From positions 1 to 35,552 of the forward strand of contig DAOWET010000221.1 of the NCBI GenBank assembly GCA_030638335.1: a stretch of 35,552 nucleotides of DNA, written 5' to 3'. The position numbers and the translations under genes were made by a program. How positions within the stretch are numbered: position 1 is the first letter of the stretch; each line of letters starts with the position of its first letter. This document shows positions 11,297 to 20,946 of this stretch, in pieces. The notes beneath the pieces were generated by a model. That model made no database searches, was not told where the DNA came from, and saw nothing but the letters and a program-made list of their open reading frames with translations. The stretch comes from Nitrospirota bacterium. Lineage in GTDB: Bacteria; Nitrospirota; Thermodesulfovibrionia; Thermodesulfovibrionales; JdFR-86.

Positions 11297-12060
11297 CAGT
11301 CTTTCCTTAAGCTGGCAAGTATGCGCGAGCAGATGCCTTCGAACATCTGTGTCTCGCTTGAGGTTATGCCCGCGCGGCGCAGGAAGTTCTTGAGCGAGAC
11401 CCTGATGCGCCTGCCCACCTCGCGGTCTCCGCGCTTGGTGTAGTTCAGCTCCTCAAGTATCTCCATCACCCTCCCAAAGAGGTGCTCCTGCTCTCCATAG
11501 GTTGAGGGGGGCTCGACCGGAGGGGTCTCCTCCTCTGGTTTTTCGTGCTTTGAGTTGAGCGTTGCCTTGTGGAGTTCGTAGGCGACTATCTGGACCGCGT
11601 GCGAGAGGTTCAGGGAGGGGTGTCCGCCGCCTGCTGGAATGGAGACAAGGTAGGCGCATTCCTCGGTCTCGTCATTATAGAGCCCGCGCGCCTCCCGCCC
11701 GAAGACCACTGCAACGCTGTGTTTTCGGGCCATCTCGATGACCTTCTCCGCTGCCTCCTCGATGGAGATGTTCATGCCCCGGCCCTTGCCCTTCCTGCGG
11801 GAGATGCCGATCACGAGAGCGGCGTCGGCCAGGGCGTCATTGAGAGAGCCAAAACACGTGGCTGAGGTGAGCACGTCTATGGCATTGTGCGCCATCCAGG
11901 CGGCCTCGTCCGTTATCTCCTCCGGCGGGTTCACGATGGAGAGCCTCGGGAATCCCATGGAGCCCATGGCGCGCGCAGATGAGCCTATGTTGCCGGACTC
12001 TACGGGCTCCACAAGTACGAAGTTTATGTTCTCGCGCAAGTTTTCCATCAACCTATCCAT
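11296..12060 (-). CDS. trmJ: TrmJ/SpoU-family (SPOUT) RNA methyltransferase
   Basis: INFVLVEPVESGNIGSSARAMGSMGF, VVFGREARGLYNDE, LNLSHAVQIVAYEL. The ORF track start (12105) lies inside a terminator hairpin, so a start at 12060 (MDRLMENL) or 12048 (MENLRENI) is more likely. Confidence 0.85.
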   Translation of the reverse strand: MDRLMENLRENINFVLVEPVESGNIGSSARAMGSMGFPRLSIVNPPEEITDEAAWMAHNAIDVLTSATCFGSLNDALADAALVIGISRRKGKGRGMNISIEEAAEKVIEMARKHSVAVVFGREARGLYNDETEECAYLVSIPAGGGHPSLNLSHAVQIVAYELHKATLNSKHEKPEEETPPVEPPSTYGEQEHLFGRVMEILEELNYTKRGDREVGRRIRVSLKNFLRRAGITSSETQMFEGICSRILASLRKD

Positions 12061-12089
12061 ATGGAGAAATGATACTACAAGGCTGCACC

Positions 12090-12123
12090 AAAACAAAAAG
12101 GCCATGCCACAAAGGGCATGGCC
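12090..12123 (-). terminator. Rho-independent terminator of the 12149-13276 oxidoreductase gene
   Basis: Minus-strand GGCCATGCC-CTTTGT-GGCATGGCC followed by TTTTTGTTTT: perfect 9-bp stem plus T tract. Confidence 0.9.
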
Positions 12124-12148
12124 CGGTCAAAAGAAGATCATAAAAGGA

Positions 12149-13276
12149 TCAGCCAAGAGCTTCCTGCACAAGACCATTGACCATAACTGCGATGGAAAGG
12201 CAACACGTGAGGCCGGGGCTTTCTATGCCTATGAGGTTTATAAGCCCGGGAAGCCCGCGCCCGGACTCTTCGTTGATGATGAAGTCCGACTGGTACGACT
12301 TCCCTGCCCTGGGCCTGATGCCTGCGGAATGGACGTAGATGTCCTGGCGTTCGATGCCTTTTAAGTACTTTGAAAGCTCAGAATGGAAGACGTCTGTTTT
12401 TTCAGGGTCAAGGGCGCGGTCAGTGGGGCTCTCCACGACCTCGGCGTCAGGGCCGAAACGTAGGCGGCCCGCGGTATCAAAAGAGGTATGTATGCCAGTG
12501 CCGAGGGCGTCTTCCTCTGGTAGCGGGAACACAAGGCGGCGAACAGGGGATTCCTTGCCGCAGGCGAACCACGTGCCCTTGACCAGTGTCAGGCCGTAAC
12601 CAGCCGCCTCTGTATCAATGCCGGCAAGGCCCGCTATATCGGGCGCTCCCACACCAGCGGCGTTTATGACCACCCGGGCGCGCACCTGGTCGCCTCCGGA
12701 GGTGGAGATCACATAACCATCGCTGTCCTTTTCCACGGACTCGACCTCTTTGCGCATCCTGAACTTCACGCCCTTGCCAACGGCCTCGTCATAGAAGGCC
12801 TTCATCAGGGCGTGGGAGTCCACGGTCCCGGCTGATGGGCAGTATATGGCTGAGTAACACTGCACCTCAGGCTCCTGCAGGCTCACCTGCCTGCCATCGA
12901 GGTACTCCAACTTCCTGAGGCCGCTGAGCTGCGCGTCCTTGTACAGTGTCTCCAGTAGTGGGATCTGGTCCTCGCTGGTGGCCACAACGTACTTGCCCGG
13001 GCGCGAGTGATTTATGTTGTTGCCCTCCAGATACTTGTACAGCATGGGCCCGCCCTCCATGCAGAGCTGAGACTTCAGGGAGCCCGTGCGGTAGAACACC
13101 CCTGAATGTATGATATCGCCTGAGTGCGCGCTTATCTCCCTGCCAAAACCCTCGTGCCGCTCTATGACAGTAACGTCGCCCACTGTCTCGGCAAGCACTG
13201 CTGATATGGCAAGGCCCGTAACGCCCGCGCCTATTATTGCGACCCTGGTTTCCTGCATAGACCCGCTCTTGCTCAT
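12149..13276 (-). CDS. FAD-dependent oxidoreductase (L-2-hydroxyglutarate oxidase LhgO-like)
   Basis: VAIIGAGVTGLAISAVLAE Rossmann motif, ERHEGFGREISAHSGDIIHSGVFY, C-terminal LINLIGIESPGLTCCLSIA. Confidence 0.88.
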   Translation of the reverse strand: MSKSGSMQETRVAIIGAGVTGLAISAVLAETVGDVTVIERHEGFGREISAHSGDIIHSGVFYRTGSLKSQLCMEGGPMLYKYLEGNNINHSRPGKYVVATSEDQIPLLETLYKDAQLSGLRKLEYLDGRQVSLQEPEVQCYSAIYCPSAGTVDSHALMKAFYDEAVGKGVKFRMRKEVESVEKDSDGYVISTSGGDQVRARVVINAAGVGAPDIAGLAGIDTEAAGYGLTLVKGTWFACGKESPVRRLVFPLPEEDALGTGIHTSFDTAGRLRFGPDAEVVESPTDRALDPEKTDVFHSELSKYLKGIERQDIYVHSAGIRPRAGKSYQSDFIINEESGRGLPGLINLIGIESPGLTCCLSIAVMVNGLVQEALG

Positions 13277-14016
13277 TCTATTCTGCCCTCTTGGGTATTT
13301 TCAGTATCTTCAAACCGGGCAAGGGCCTTTTTAGCGGCCTGCTGCTCAGCCTTCTTCTTGCTCCTGCCAGAGCCGGTGCCGCTGACATCCCCGGCCACCA
13401 ACACTTCCACGGTAAAGACCTTGCTATGCTCAAGGCCTTTCTGTGCAGTCACCCTGTACTCGGGAGTTATGCCCAGCCTCTCCTGCACGACCTCCTGGAA
13501 CTCGGTCTTGTAATCGTGGAACTCTCCGGAGGCTATGGCCTTGTCAAGCCTCTCACCAAAGAGCCTCAGAACAAGGTCCATGGCTGCCTCAGCCCCCCCC
13601 TCAGGCCCCCCGTCCACGTATACAGCGCCGATCACCGCCTCCATGGCGTTGGTGAGTATGGAGGCCTTGTTCCTGCCCCCCGTGTCTTCCTCGCCCTTGC
13701 CCATGAGCAGGCATTGCCCAAGGTCTATGCCCTTTGCCATCTCGGATATGACAGAGCCCTTCACAATATATGATCTGACCTTGCTCATAATCGCCTCGTC
13801 CATGGAATCTTCGTGCCTGAAAAGGTATGAGGCCACTGAGAGGCCGAGGACCGAGTCGCCCAGGAACTCCAGGCGTTCGTTATGCGCGCGGCTTTTCCCG
13901 CGGTTCTCGTAATAGTAGGACTTGTGCGTCAGGGCCTCGATGATGAGTTCCGGCCTGCTGAACGTGTAGCCGATGGCCCTCTCCAGGGAGGAGAGACCAA
14001 CGCCGGGGTCACTCAC
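13273..14016 (-). CDS. rnc: Ribonuclease III
   Basis: [21 protein letters not shown] signature, C-terminal dsRBD ([22 protein letters not shown]... [14 protein letters not shown]). Confidence 0.97.
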   Translation of the reverse strand: MSDPGVGLSSLERAIGYTFSRPELIIEALTHKSYYYENRGKSRAHNERLEFLGDSVLGLSVASYLFRHEDSMDEAIMSKVRSYIVKGSVISEMAKGIDLGQCLLMGKGEEDTGGRNKASILTNAMEAVIGAVYVDGGPEGGAEAAMDLVLRLFGERLDKAIASGEFHDYKTEFQEVVQERLGITPEYRVTAQKGLEHSKVFTVEVLVAGDVSGTGSGRSKKKAEQQAAKKALARFEDTENTQEGRIE

Positions 14017-15251
14017 CCCTCAAACCGTTTAAAGAGCAGGGAGGCGTTCGTGCCGCCAAAGCCAAAGGAGTTTGTGAGGGCGGCTTTCAGCTTCACCTGG
14101 CGTGCCTCGTTGGGCACATAGTCAAGGTCGCACTCCGGGTCGGGGTTTTCCAGGTTGATCGTTGGAGGTATCACGCCTTCGTTGACAGCCATAATGGCAA
14201 CAACCGACTCAAGCCCTCCGGCCGCGCCCAGCAGGTGGCCGGTCATGCTCTTTGTAGAGCTTACCGCAAGCTTGTAGGCATGGTCTCCAAAGACCGTTTT
14301 TATGGCCGCTGTCTCAAGCTCGTCTCCGAACTTTGTGGCAGTCCCGTGGGCGTTGATATACCCAATATCCTCAGGATCAACGCCCGTGTCCTCAAGGGCA
14401 AGCTTCATGCACCTTGCCCCACCCTCTCCGCCCGGGGCGGGAGAGGTCATGTGGTAAGCGTCCCCGGTCATTCCGTAGCCTACTATCTCAGCAAGGATGT
14501 TTGCACCGCGGGCCTTGGCCAGTTCCATCTCCTCCAGGATAACGATCCCGGAGCCCTCGCCCATGACAAAACCGTCGCGGTCCATGTCAAAGGGCCGGGA
14601 AGCGCGCTCGGGCTCGTCGTTTCGTGTGGAAAGGGCGCGCATGGCATTGAAGCCGCCTATGCCAAGAGGGGTTATCACGCTCTCTGTGCCGCCGCATATC
14701 ATGGCGTCGGCCTTGCCGTACTGTATCAGGCGGAAGGCTTCCCCGATGGCATGGTTGCCTGTGGCGCAGGCAGTGCACGTAGCGGAGTTCGGTCCCTTTG
14801 CGCCGTATTGCATCGAGACGTGCCCTGAGGCCATGTTGATTATGGCCATGGGTATGAAGAAGGGAGAGATGCGGCGCGGGCCGCGCTCGAGGACCACCTT
14901 GGTCATACGTTCGATGGCAGGAAGGCCTCCAATCCCCGCGCCCACTATCACGCCTACGCGCTCGGCATTGGCCTCGGTAACCTGAAGGCCCGAGTCGTCC
15001 ATGGCCAACTTCGCCGCGGCAATGGCCAGGTGGATGAACCGGTCCATCTTCTTTACTTCCTTGACCGGCATCCAGTCCTCGGCATTGAAGCCGTCCACCT
15101 CTCCCGCTATCTTCGAGGCGAACTCCGAGGCGTCAAACTGCGTAATCGGGCCTATGCCGGACCGCCCTGCCTTCAGGGCCTCCCAGCTCTCCTTTACACC
15201 TATGCCCACAGGCGAGAGAAGACCTGCGCCGGTTACAACAACACGCCTCAT
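14013..15251 (-). CDS. fabF: 3-oxoacyl-[ACP] synthase II
   Basis: [39 protein letters not shown] active-site Cys, [29 protein letters not shown]. Confidence 0.98.
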   Translation of the reverse strand: MRRVVVTGAGLLSPVGIGVKESWEALKAGRSGIGPITQFDASEFASKIAGEVDGFNAEDWMPVKEVKKMDRFIHLAIAAAKLAMDDSGLQVTEANAERVGVIVGAGIGGLPAIERMTKVVLERGPRRISPFFIPMAIINMASGHVSMQYGAKGPNSATCTACATGNHAIGEAFRLIQYGKADAMICGGTESVITPLGIGGFNAMRALSTRNDEPERASRPFDMDRDGFVMGEGSGIVILEEMELAKARGANILAEIVGYGMTGDAYHMTSPAPGGEGGARCMKLALEDTGVDPEDIGYINAHGTATKFGDELETAAIKTVFGDHAYKLAVSSTKSMTGHLLGAAGGLESVVAIMAVNEGVIPPTINLENPDPECDLDYVPNEARQVKLKAALTNSFGFGGTNASLLFKRFEG

Positions 15252-15264
15252 AATAAAAAAACCC

Positions 15265-15489
15265 CTACTGCTTGCTCTTGATGTAGCTGAAGGCTTCGCT
15301 CACCTTGGTGATCTTTTCTGCGTCCTCATCAGGGATCTCAACGCCGAACTCCTCCTCAAAGGCCATGACGAGCTCAACCGTATCCAGGCTGTCCGCGCCC
15401 AGGTCGTCCACAAAGGACGCTTCGTCCGTCACTTCCGATGCGCTCACACCAAGCTGCTTTGCAATGATCTCACGTATTTTGTCTTCCAT
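15265..15489 (-). CDS. acpP: Acyl carrier protein
   Basis: [37 protein letters not shown]-like GGAGG upstream. Confidence 0.98.
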   Translation of the reverse strand: MEDKIREIIAKQLGVSASEVTDEASFVDDLGADSLDTVELVMAFEEEFGVEIPDEDAEKITKVSEAFSYIKSKQ

Positions 15490-15549
15490 CTTTCGTTTCC
15501 CTCCGTTTTGGTTCTCTATAATATCATGGATTGCTCTTCCATAAGGAAG

Positions 15550-16302
15550 CTACATGTACAGGCCGCCGTTTACGTGTATGGTCTGCCCGGTGATATACCC
15601 CGAAGCTGGCGAGGCCAGGAACGTTACGGCCTCAGCCACGTCCTGGGCTGTGCCAAAGCTGCCAAGGGGGATATTGCTCATCATATCTTCCTTGACCTTC
15701 TCAGGAAGCTTTTCGGTCATGGCGGTGATTATAAAACCCGGGGCTACCGCGTTTATCGTAATACCGCGGCTTGCATACTCCCGCGCAGTGGTCTTTGTGA
15801 GGCCTATCATCCCGGCCTTTGAAGCGCTGTAGTTGGCCTGACCCGCGTTGCCCATGAAGGCGACTATTGAGGCGATGTTGACTATGCGTCCATAGCGCTG
15901 CTTGCTCATGGTCCTGAATATCTCCTTGGTGCAGAGGTAGACGCTCTTGAGGTTGATGTTCAGTACCGCGTCCCAGTCCTCCTCCTTCATGCGCATGACA
16001 AGCGCGTCGCGGGTGATGCCCGCGTTATTGATGAGGATGTCAATACGCCCGAGCTTCTCGGCCACTTCCTTGATGGATGCCGCAACGCTCTGGCCGTTTG
16101 AGACGTCCATACCCACGGCAATGGCCTTCACGCCCATGCCCTCAAGCTCACCAGCTGTCTCCTCAGCGGCATCAAGCATCACATCGGCCACCGCGATGTT
16201 CACGCCCTCGCGTGCCAGACGCACGCATATGGACTTGCCAATGCCCCTTGCACCGCCGGTCACCAGTGCCGACTGGCCCTTGAATTCGACTGTATCGCTC
16301 AT
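15550..16302 (-). CDS. fabG: 3-oxoacyl-[ACP] reductase
   Basis: SDR motifs TGGARGIGKSI, NNAG, YSASKAGMIGLTK; fabG-acpP-fabF-rnc order is a common bacterial arrangement; SD GGAGG upstream. Confidence 0.97.
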   Translation of the reverse strand: MSDTVEFKGQSALVTGGARGIGKSICVRLAREGVNIAVADVMLDAAEETAGELEGMGVKAIAVGMDVSNGQSVAASIKEVAEKLGRIDILINNAGITRDALVMRMKEEDWDAVLNINLKSVYLCTKEIFRTMSKQRYGRIVNIASIVAFMGNAGQANYSASKAGMIGLTKTTAREYASRGITINAVAPGFIITAMTEKLPEKVKEDMMSNIPLGSFGTAQDVAEAVTFLASPASGYITGQTIHVNGGLYM

Positions 16303-16586
16303 TATCCCTCCAAATTGCTATATAAAGTTAAGATAATAATATTACCAGAGTATGGGCGTTGTTTTCCAGAGGATAAGCGATCAGAGCCTATATAATCCTC
16401 CCGAAGGCCTAACTTACGGATTTTAAAGCGAATATTGGCTGTGTCAGGAGGCTTGCGCAAATGCAGGACCAATATACCGGATTTCGCCCCTGAAAAACGC
16501 ATCGCAAGGCGCAGGCAAGCCGGAGGCCGGGGTGTTTACAACCAGATGAAATGGGCCTACCATATAGTCAGAAGGAGAGGTATGCC

Positions 16587-16823
16587 ATGCAGGACAACAG
16601 AATGGATATGGTGGGCAGACGGCTGATGACTGACAGGCGTGACGACCTGGAACGCCGCCTTGTCGCCCACCGCAGGATAAGTGTGTCAAGTGTCGCCATC
16701 AACATGCGCCAGAGCTTTGAGCGCAGGCTGGATAACCGGCGCGAAGGTATCAGGAGGCTGTTCCCGGATCGCAGGAGCATGGATTCGGGCTCTTTTGCGG
16801 GCTCGCACTTCATGTCTCACTGA
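16587..16823 (+). CDS. Small arginine-doublet-rich hypothetical protein (78 aa)
   Basis: GGAGAGG SD 6 nt before ATG at 16587; MQDNRMDMVGRRLMTDRRDDLERRLVAHRRISVSS...; eight RR pairs. Confidence 0.5.
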   Translation: MQDNRMDMVGRRLMTDRRDDLERRLVAHRRISVSSVAINMRQSFERRLDNRREGIRRLFPDRRSMDSGSFAGSHFMSH

Positions 16824-16858
16824 TGGCAGCCTGAGTTGAAGGCCGGGGGTTTCCGACC

Positions 16859-16894
16859 CTGCCATTACACCTGACATTACACCTGCCATTACAA
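16859..16894. repeat. Three tandem 12-bp repeats
   Basis: CTGCCATTACAC / CTGACATTACAC / CTGCCATTACAA. Confidence 0.85.
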
Positions 16895-16993
16895 TGGTGC
16901 AGTTTGTCCTTTTCACCTTCTTTTCCCCTCCCAGGCTTTACCATGCCTTTGTCCATTTGCCTCCCCTATTACCTCCACGGTTTGCCCCCTGAT

Positions 16994-17023
16994 TTGCCCA
17001 TGATGATGCCTCGTTGTTAAAAT
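16994..17023 (+). promoter_or_regulatory. Putative sigma70-type promoter for the uvrA-like gene
   Basis: TTGCCC (16994) - 18 bp - TAAAAT (17018-17023); start codon at 17030, implying a leaderless or near-leaderless mRNA. Confidence 0.45.
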
Positions 17024-17029
17024 ATCCGG

Positions 17030-19840
17030 ATGTCCTCAGACAAACTCATAATAATCGGTGCGAACCAGAACAACCTCAAGAACATTTCTCTGGAACTGCC
17101 CCATAACCAGGTGATAGAGGTCACAGGGGTCTCGGGCTCCGGCAAGAGCTCTCTGGCCTTTGATACCATCTTCGCCGAGGGCCAGTGGAGGTTCATCGAA
17201 TCGCTCTCCACATACGCCAGGCTCTTCCTTGAGAAACTTGACCGCCCGAAGGTGGAGTCCATCGAGAACATCCGGGCGGCCATCGCCCTGGAGCAGAAGA
17301 ACCCCGTGCGCACGGGTCGCTCCACTGTGGGCACGCTTACGGAACTCTACGACTACTTCCGCCTGATGTTTGCCAAGGCGTCCACCCCCTTCTGCCCTGT
17401 GTGCGGACGCGAGGTCAGGAGATGGGAGCCAACCCTCGTTGCGGAGGAGTTGATTGACAACCACGACGGCGCAAAGGCCCATATCATATTCACAAGCGAA
17501 CTGGATACAGGAGAACTCAAGAAGCAGGGCTTCCTGCGGGTGTACATTGATGGCCGGGCAGTGGCGTTAGCTGACATCGACGACGATGCCGTGAACCAGA
17601 AGAAAGGGTCTGTGACCCAGAAGAAAGGGTCCGTGAGCCAGAAGAAAGGGTCCGTGACCCCCCATGGCCCCCCCTTTGAGGTGGTGCTTGACCGCCTTGT
17701 GATACGCGATGAGGCGCGTTTTGCCGACTCTGTAGAAGGAGCCATGCGCGAGGGGCACGGTCGGGTGAGGGTCGCGATAGTTGACGGCCCTGATATATCC
17801 TACGCCCGCACGAACACGTGCGAGGACTGCCACATTGAGCTTCCAGAGCCCACGCCTGTGCTCTTTTCCTTTAACCACCCGGTGGGCGCGTGCGAGACAT
17901 GCAAGGGCTTTGGAAACGTGCTCGGCTATGACGAGTCCCTTGTAGTCCCGGACCCCCATCTCTCTTTGAAGGAAGGGGCCATAGGGCCCTGGGAAAAGCC
18001 CGCTGCCAGGTGGTGGAGAAGGCAGCTGATGAAATGGGCCAAGAAGGAAAAGATAGACACGTCCGTGCCATGGATGTTGCTGCCGGAGGATGCAAGAAAG
18101 GCTATCTTCAAGGGGGACGAGGGGTTTTACGGAGTGGACGAGTTCTTCGAGGAGCTTGAGGGTAAGCGCTACAAGCTGCATGTGAGGGTTTTCCTCTCAA
18201 GGTACAGAAAGGCGTCCATATGCCCGGACTGCGGGGGAAAGCGCCTGAGCCCCGAGGTGCTGGCATATAAGATAGGCGGGCTGGACATCGCGGACATGAC
18301 GAACATGGGCATCGGGGAGTTGGAGGTTTTCTTTAAAGACATTGACCTCCCGCTGATGGCACGCGCCACAGTGACTGAGGTGCTAAAGCAGATAGAGATA
18401 AAGCTCAGGTTCTTAAACCGCGTGGGCCTTGACTACCTGAGCCTGGACCGCGAGGGCAAGACCCTCTCAGGCGGTGAGTACCAGAGGGTCAACCTCTCGA
18501 ACCAGCTGGCCTCTGGCCTGACCGGAACGCTCTGCGTACTGGACGAGCCCACGGTTGGCCTGCACATGCGGGACACGGACAGGATAACGGGGATCATGAG
18601 CGAGCTGGCAGAGGTGGGCAACACCATCGTTGTGGTGGAGCATGACCTTGACGTTATCAGCAGCTCGGACTGGGTGGTGGAGCTTGGCCCCGGAGGCGGG
18701 CACCTTGGGGGCAATGTCGTGTACTCAGGACCAATTGACGGGTTTTGGGAGGCGGACACCATAACATCGCGCTCACTAAACGAGCCGTCCTCCGGCTTAG
18801 TAGTACCCAGAAAACCCAAAAAGGGCAATGGGACGATAAAACTCACCGGCGCAAGAGGACATAACCTGAAAAACGTGAAGGTGGAGATACCGCTTGAGGC
18901 GCTGAGCGTTGTCACGGGCGTGAGCGGCTCTGGAAAGAGCTCGCTTATTGTGGATACGCTCTTCCCCGCGCTCCAGCACGAGCTCAGGATGGCAAGCGGG
19001 GTGGACCCCCTCGAATTTAAAACGCTTTCTGGACATGAGAACATAAAAGCTATAAAACTCATCGACCAGAGCCCCATCGGCAAGAGCCCGAGGTCTAACC
19101 CGGTCACGTACCTCAAGATCTTCGACGCCATAAGGAAGCTCTTCGCCGGGGAGCACGCATCAAAGGCCCATGGTTATTTACCGGGGTTCTTCTCGTTCAA
19201 CGTGCCCGGCGGCAGGTGCGAGACGTGCAAGGGCGAGGGATACCAGAAGATGGAGATGTATTTCTTCGAGGACCTCTACATCACCTGCGAGGACTGCGGG
19301 GGCACGCGCTACGGGCATGAGGTATTGAGCATCCAGTACAGGGGCAAGCGCATAGACGAGGTCTTGGAGATGACCGTGGACGAGGCCATGGCGCACTTTG
19401 GCCACGTCTCGCCGATAAGGACTAAATTGAGCCTGATGGGTGACGTGGGGCTTGGATACCTGAGGCTTGGACAGCCAGCGACCACTTTATCCGGGGGCGA
19501 GGCACAGAGGTTGAAACTCTGCGCAGAGCTTGGCTCTCTAAAGCTCACAAGCGTGCTCTATCTGCTTGACGAGCCCACCGTGGGCCTGCATGCCACTGAC
19601 GTTTCCGACCTGATGAGAGTAATAAACAGGCTTGTGGACGCAGGCAACACGGTGCTCATTATCGAGCATAACCCCGACGTGATCCTGATGGCCGACCATG
19701 TCATAGACCTCGGCCCCGAGGGCGGAGACGGGGGCGGCGAGGTGGTCTTTACCGGCCCACCAGAGAAGCTGCTCCGTTCCCGCAAGTCCATTACCGGGAA
19801 GTATCTAAAAAATATAGGCAAAAGCCTTGTTGGTGTATAA
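17030..19840 (+). CDS. Divergent UvrA-like excinuclease ABC ATPase
   Basis: Two ABC ATPase halves (GVSGSGKSSLAFDTIFAEGQ; LSGGEYQRVNLSNQLASGLTGTLCVLDEPTVGLH; GVSGSGKSSLIVDTL; LSGGEAQRLKL...LLDEPTVGLH) and CxxC zinc motifs. Differs from canonical UvrA at several normally conserved positions (e.g. AIALEQKNPVRTGRSTVGT). Confidence 0.92.
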   Translation: MSSDKLIIIGANQNNLKNISLELPHNQVIEVTGVSGSGKSSLAFDTIFAEGQWRFIESLSTYARLFLEKLDRPKVESIENIRAAIALEQKNPVRTGRSTVGTLTELYDYFRLMFAKASTPFCPVCGREVRRWEPTLVAEELIDNHDGAKAHIIFTSELDTGELKKQGFLRVYIDGRAVALADIDDDAVNQKKGSVTQKKGSVSQKKGSVTPHGPPFEVVLDRLVIRDEARFADSVEGAMREGHGRVRVAIVDGPDISYARTNTCEDCHIELPEPTPVLFSFNHPVGACETCKGFGNVLGYDESLVVPDPHLSLKEGAIGPWEKPAARWWRRQLMKWAKKEKIDTSVPWMLLPEDARKAIFKGDEGFYGVDEFFEELEGKRYKLHVRVFLSRYRKASICPDCGGKRLSPEVLAYKIGGLDIADMTNMGIGELEVFFKDIDLPLMARATVTEVLKQIEIKLRFLNRVGLDYLSLDREGKTLSGGEYQRVNLSNQLASGLTGTLCVLDEPTVGLHMRDTDRITGIMSELAEVGNTIVVVEHDLDVISSSDWVVELGPGGGHLGGNVVYSGPIDGFWEADTITSRSLNEPSSGLVVPRKPKKGNGTIKLTGARGHNLKNVKVEIPLEALSVVTGVSGSGKSSLIVDTLFPALQHELRMASGVDPLEFKTLSGHENIKAIKLIDQSPIGKSPRSNPVTYLKIFDAIRKLFAGEHASKAHGYLPGFFSFNVPGGRCETCKGEGYQKMEMYFFEDLYITCEDCGGTRYGHEVLSIQYRGKRIDEVLEMTVDEAMAHFGHVSPIRTKLSLMGDVGLGYLRLGQPATTLSGGEAQRLKLCAELGSLKLTSVLYLLDEPTVGLHATDVSDLMRVINRLVDAGNTVLIIEHNPDVILMADHVIDLGPEGGDGGGEVVFTGPPEKLLRSRKSITGKYLKNIGKSLVGV
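17596..17681 (+). repeat. In-frame palindromic repeat insertion within the uvrA-like CDS
   Basis: Three 21-bp units CCAGAAGAAAGGGTCYGTGAS (17596-17658) encoding QKKGSV[T/S]x3, then CCCCCCATGGCCCCCCC; 17648-17673 matches intergenic 5389-5414 with one mismatch. Confidence 0.9.
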
Positions 19841-19848
19841 TCAGTTGC

Positions 19849-20946
19849 ATGAGCCCCGAACCTACAACTATAAATAAAGCAACAAATAATTTTCGGAAAA
19901 CACTCGGTTCGTTCAACAACGACTTCACTACCTCTTTCAATATATTACGGCAGACCTCATGGTTGTTTTTAGTTCCTTGCATCATTATGCTTTTGACATA
20001 TGTTCTCGAATTCATAAGAACTCCAAGTATGTGGGGTGAATCCGCGCCGCCTGAGAGACCATTAGGATTTCATGATATTGCATGGGCGTTCGTAAGAGGA
20101 ATAACTGAAATAGACAACCCTTTTACAACTAGATTAATGGAGGGCCAAGTTGGTTTATTATTATTTATTCCCATAATGTTAATACTCTTTATATTTCAAA
20201 TCCCTTTTAAAAATACCTATGAACGTATTGCAGGAGAAGCCACATGGGAGCTCTTTTGGCCATCTCTTCCCGCTTTATTTATATTCAGTGTTATAGCTAC
20301 CATTACAGTAAGTATCCCCATGTTTCTCGAAACAAAATATATTGACGATTTATTCTTCGCAAGAATCGGATATATATTTTCTGCAATATTCGAAGTTGGG
20401 CTTGCAAGTTTTTTTCAAGGTGGAATAGTTGTTGGTATGATTAACACTGAAGCGGGAAAACACTCAGGGCTCAGGGAGTTTTTAAGAGGAAGCGCAATAT
20501 ATTTCAAAAGGCTTCTTCGGCTAAACATTGTCATATTTCTGATATATAGCTTATTAGTTCAGTCATATTGGATATATTATGACTATCTGCAATTCGAATA
20601 CTCATTCCCTTATGATAATTTTATTATTATCCTGTTCTTTGCAGCACCGTTCCTTGTTGTAATGTCAGAACATGGAACATTCAGGACACTTAAAGTATCC
20701 GCAGGGCTTATGTTTAGACACTTCGGACGTTTCATCGCCTTTTTCTTCCTGGCAGGCTTGGTGCTATTACCATTTGAACTTTTCGTTCTTGTATTTGATA
20801 GCGTCATTGATCCGCCCCAATTAATTCTTTATCTTAAAAGATTTGCTCTGAATTCAATTCTACTGTATGCTTCGTGTATCATAGCTCTAGTCTTTTACAA
20901 AAACATAAAGCGCTCGCTTGACGAGGACGCTGAGGAGATAGCATGA
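19849..20946 (+). CDS. AT-rich polytopic membrane protein of unknown function
   Basis: 365 aa, about six hydrophobic segments, no recognised domain; TATAAT at 19836-19841; stop overlaps next start (ATGA). Confidence 0.8.
   Translation: MSPEPTTINKATNNFRKTLGSFNNDFTTSFNILRQTSWLFLVPCIIMLLTYVLEFIRTPSMWGESAPPERPLGFHDIAWAFVRGITEIDNPFTTRLMEGQVGLLLFIPIMLILFIFQIPFKNTYERIAGEATWELFWPSLPALFIFSVIATITVSIPMFLETKYIDDLFFARIGYIFSAIFEVGLASFFQGGIVVGMINTEAGKHSGLREFLRGSAIYFKRLLRLNIVIFLIYSLLVQSYWIYYDYLQFEYSFPYDNFIIILFFAAPFLVVMSEHGTFRTLKVSAGLMFRHFGRFIAFFFLAGLVLLPFELFVLVFDSVIDPPQLILYLKRFALNSILLYASCIIALVFYKNIKRSLDEDAEEIA

Noticed and set aside
17596-17660. CRISPR-like array in the uvrA-like gene
   Set aside because: Units are directly adjacent 21-mers without spacers and encode a continuous protein.
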